A DNA stretch of 64,000 bases from NCBI GenBank assembly GCA_905182985.1, contig CAJJDN010000009.1:629109-693108 (forward strand), written 5' to 3'. This document shows positions 61,000 to 64,000 of this stretch, piece after piece (position 1 is the stretch's first letter; each line of letters begins with the position of its first letter). Source of the DNA: Paramecium sonneborni. Its lineage: Eukaryota; Ciliophora; Oligohymenophorea; Peniculida; Parameciidae. A program made the translations under genes and the position numbers. Under the pieces are notes generated by a model. The model saw nothing but the letters and a program-made list of their open reading frames with translations. It did no database searches and had not been told where the DNA came from.

Positions 61000-61905
61000 C
61001 AGATTATATTCTCATGACACCATATTAATATAATTAATTTTCTGTAAATCTTCCAGGAATAGATGCAATCATCCTTATATTAATATTTTGAAAATCGTAA
61101 TCATTAAATTTAATTTTAAGTAAGTCTTCAAATTTATGAGAGTTTGGAAGAATATGATCTAAGAATTCTTTAAGACCTACTTTAAAATCTTTTGATATTT
61201 CATCTAATTCACTATTCCCAATTTTAAAATCTTAAATCCACATAGCTTATGACCAAACAGTCCAATCACCTACATGTAAATTTTAGCTTCCTATAACTAT
61301 TCTAATAAATTTTGGGAATTTTAATATCCAAATTTTAGGATGAAATGATCCTCCAAATGTTAATGAACTCAATTTTGATGGTTTAATGACCATCCAATTT
61401 GAATGACCATTGAAATTCTCAATAATTTCTAATTTTTTATCATTATTATCATTATCATTTATAATAAATAGTTTTACTCCAGATTAAACTAAAGGTTTAA
61501 GTAAATGATCTTCAAAACCATAACAAGTCATTAATGCTGCCTCTAATGTGATTTTAGGTTTTTATTTTTGTACTACATTATTAAGTTGATTTTTTTACCA
61601 TCATAATAAGCATTTTCTTAGAGTATATTAATGAATGATAAAGTATGTGGTTATTTTTCTTCTTTAGGATATTATGATAATTAATTTAAACAAAATTTTC
61701 CAACTGGAAAACAAAGATTGATTTCTTCTTCAACTTTTTTGACTTCATTATTATATAATTATTTTAGCTCTTCTTTTTGATTTAACTCTTATAGTCTCTA
61801 TTAGTTTGAAAGATACAATTATTTTTAAAGAGAATTAATATCATTATAGGATGAATTAAGTTATTCTTATTCTTGAGAGAGTTCTTAAAGAGTTCTTTTT
61901 TTCAT
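60314..61905 (-). CDS. TDP1: tyrosyl-DNA phosphodiesterase 1 (TDP1)
   Basis: Removes 3' topoisomerase I-DNA adducts and other 3' blocking lesions in the nucleus. Both HKD half-sites are present: FHPKIWILKF...RIVIGSQNLHVGDW (first) and WHAGNIPHLKVIII...IYIGSHNFSQAAWGKLEKN (second), followed by the family segment TQLFISNTELGVLYPP. The N-terminal ~100 residues are a Gln/Glu coiled coil (MKKRTLQELSQEQEQLN). Start ATG 61905, one 26-nt intron near 61580 (gtaaaaaa...tgtag). Spliced 1,566 nt, 521 aa, similar to yeast TDP1. Stop TGA 60314-60316. A partial second copy is an assembly duplicate. Confidence 0.93.
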
Positions 61906-61997
61906 AATTTTTATATTAATTGAGAAAGAATTGAATTAAATATATTCAATTAATTTTAATATTCTTTTGTAATAAAAATGTTTTCCCTTTTTTTTTA

Positions 61998-62644
61998 TCA
62001 AGATATTGAATTCTGTCTTTTAGATGATCCTGAATCAGAGGGTGATCTTTTTGGACTAATACTTCTTTTTTTTTATCTTGCTTCTTTTCTTGGACTTCTG
62101 CTATGTCTCTTTCTTCTATTTTGATATCGTCTTCGTCTAGATGATGAATGTGAAGAAGAATAAGATCTAGAATCAGATCTTCTATGATTTTTTCTAACAC
62201 TTTAATAATTTTAAATACTTAGATCGTGAATTTGATCTTCTTCTACTATGTCTTCTTGGTGATCTTTCATTTGGACAATTACGAGCCCTTTAAAAAATAA
62301 CAATATTTTCATACCAATGACCACCTTTATTGCATTTAAAACATTTATCTTCTTCATTTGGTCCATTCTTTCTTCCTTTTTTGTTTTCTACAATATCCAC
62401 TTTCAATTTCTAACCATTATAAGTTAATCCATTTGTTGCTTTTAATGCTTCTTATGCCTCTTATTCACTACTAAAAGTCTTAATTATCAAAATAACATCA
62501 TACTACAAATGAGTAAGATCCTTTATATGCCACATCTTTTATTACTCCATATTTTTTGAAGATATCTTTTACAGCTTTATCATCAGATACTTTACTACGA
62601 CTATATCCTGCTACAAAAAGTTAATTAGGAACTATTTCACCCAT
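61998..62644 (-). CDS. SR-type splicing factor, RRM + CCHC zinc knuckle + RS tail
   Basis: RRM at residues ~6-80: QLFVAGYSRSKVSDDKAVKD, RNP-like GSYSFVTFSSEQEAQEAL. Then a zinc knuckle CFKCNKGGHWARNC and an Arg/Ser tail (RSPRRHSRRRSNSRS ... RSYSSSHSSSRRRR). This order matches SRSF7/plant RSZ proteins, which bind exonic enhancers and take part in mRNA export. Introns of 25, 27 and 19 nt; the first lies within RNP1, the second inside the zinc knuckle. Spliced 576 nt, 191 aa. Start ATG 62644, stop TGA 61998-62000, 92 bp upstream of the TDP1 start. Confidence 0.9.
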
Positions 62645-63462
62645 TAAATTAAATTTATGAACTTAAAAATCCTTACTAAAAACTATTCAATACTTATTAA
62701 AATTTATTTCATTGAATGACGAAAACTATTAAAAAATTGTTTAGAAAACAATAATCAAAATATGAAATGCTACTATAAAGAAAGCTTAATCTAATTTGTT
62801 TAAAAATATATAAACCTTAAAAAACTATACTAAAATTTAAGAAGAAATTATTATACCTAAATAAAAAAATAATTTAAAAATACTTAAAAGGAAAATCATA
62901 AAACAACACAGACTCAAAATTAACATTAAATATCAAAAATAATTATTAAGAAATCTAAAGTTCAACAATTTTTATAAGGAATTCATCTAAAAATATTATC
63001 TTTTAATGAAATTTGTGAATAAATTTAAAATTTTTATAAGTATAAAAATAAAATCACAAAAAAAAGGGCAATTCTTGTTAATTAAACTTGCATTTATTAA
63101 CCTATATATAAATAAAGATCAACTAAAATTGATAAGCCTTAAAATAACACTACTTCAATTAACACTAAATGAATTATTACAATCAGTAATGAATAAAAAA
63201 CAAAAAAACTACCCTTGAATTTTTATCTCTTCATGAAAATATAAAAAATTAAGTCTTTTTTATATATATTGTAGAAAATTGTGAATTAGATGATGGAATT
63301 AGAGTATTAATTTATAAATAAATAGTGATTCTCTATTTTTTTATCAATTAATGAATTTATGTTCATTCAATTGACTTTATGTCCAATTTGTTTTTACTCT
63401 CTTTTACTAAATTCTATTTGAATAAGAAGATTATGTTTTATAATTTATTTTATGTTAATCAT
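62645..63462. other. intergenic, nothing recognised
   Basis: About 820 bp of AT-rich sequence. A plus-strand frame at 63006-63218 is Lys/Ile/Leu-rich as expected of random AT DNA and was not accepted as a gene. Confidence 0.5.
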
Positions 63463-63978
63463 TCACTGCATTTAAATTAGACTCTCATCAACGAAACTGT
63501 AATTTAATTCTTCAGAATATGAACTATATGTTGTCTCAACATCCTCTAAGCTAAAATATGTAGTTTCTAATTCTTTTTAATTTATCAATTATAATGCATG
63601 TATTTATGTAGTACTATTTGATTCAATTAATTATCTTTCAAATGTTGGTACCAAAAAAATTCTTTATTAGTTTTCCTTTTTAACTATATTATGTCTAAAA
63701 AATTACTAAAATCTCTCAGTCCTCCTTCTTAAACTTGAATAATTTATTAATTTTATTTATTAATGATTTATTGTCTTGTTAATTCCCTTAAATAATGTCT
63801 ATTTTAATAAAAATAAATACTAATGAACTTTAACATATATTGTTGAATAATCGACATCTTTATTAACATTTTAAATGGGAGAGATTTTTGTATTCCAAAC
63901 AAGTGATGTTAAAGGTAGATATTTCTCTACTATATGTTTTCTCAAAAACTGATTAATTTTTTCGCACAATTTGGGCAT
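63463..63978 (-). CDS. hypothetical protein, 171 aa
   Basis: Uninterrupted frame from ATG 63978 (MPKLCEKINQFLRKHIVEKY) to TGA 63463-63465. Natural composition with an acidic, aromatic C-terminus (LEDVETTYSSYSEELNYSF). No family recognised, no intron needed. Only 22 bp of sequence remain upstream, so an additional 5' exon outside the window cannot be excluded. Confidence 0.6.
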
Positions 63979-64000
63979 TTAATTTAATAATAATTATACT

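Noticed and set aside
63006..63218. 70-aa plus-strand frame near the right end
   Set aside because: Composition (Lys, Ile, Leu, Phe only) is what AT-rich noncoding DNA gives; no supporting start context or intron.

Overview
The window is macronuclear DNA of a ciliate, almost certainly a Paramecium species. Genes only read through when TAA and TAG are taken as glutamine and TGA is the sole stop. Reading frames are broken by many tiny introns (about 18-33 nt, mostly GTA...TAG or ...AAG), the DNA is very AT-rich, and genes are packed on both strands with gaps that are often only 14-150 bp. All coordinates below come from reading by eye with that code and those splice sites. For most multi-exon models I checked that the spliced length is a multiple of three.

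Layout. 0-4.3 kb: two uncharacterised minus-strand genes. 4.6-7.1 kb: a TPR-type repeat gene with 19 introns. 7.6-10.3 kb: YEATS protein (Yaf9/GAS41) and enolase. 10.7-11.4 kb: a Q-rich orphan. 11.5-20.5 kb: one very long minus-strand open region, an anoctamin (TMEM16) followed in phase by a pseudokinase-like and helical tail. 20.9-25.4 kb: an orphan ORF, a DHTKD1-like 2-oxoacid dehydrogenase E1 and a small membrane protein. 25.5-31.3 kb (minus): AMPK gamma with four CBS motifs, an orphan, a myristoylatable degenerate PP2C and a PX-WD40 protein. 31.3-38.3 kb (plus): coiled-coil protein, a small GTPase fused to a TRPM-type LSDAT domain, a PH-like/CAMK kinase and phenylalanine hydroxylase. 38.4-46 kb: TRF4-like poly(A) polymerase, ribosomal protein uL14 (RPL23), an E2 ubiquitin-conjugating enzyme and an orphan. 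46-51 kb: secreted MACPF protein, RBR/RING-type zinc protein and an ankyrin protein. 51.2-52 kb: a broken SLC44 (choline-transporter-like) gene. 52-58 kb: orphans, an LRR-ankyrin protein and SNU13. 58.5 kb: intron-containing tRNA-Tyr. 60-64 kb: TDP1, an RRM-CCHC-RS splicing factor and an orphan.

Assembly warning. Three single Ns (41085, 44435, 59909) each sit between two directly repeated blocks of 1301, 1347 and 1090 bp that look identical by eye. These are best read as overlapping contig ends placed side by side, so RPL23, the 5' part of the E2 gene, most of the 44.7-46 kb gene and the 3' half of TDP1 probably exist once, not twice.

The genes do not form an operon or a single pathway. The mix is ordinary housekeeping (enolase, uL14, SNU13, TDP1, SR protein) and signalling (AMPK gamma, PP2C, CAMK kinase, GTPase-LSDAT). 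The most unusual items are the GTPase-LSDAT fusion, the anoctamin-pseudokinase join, and the TPR gene whose introns fall once per repeat in the same phase, two of them with GC rather than GT donors.
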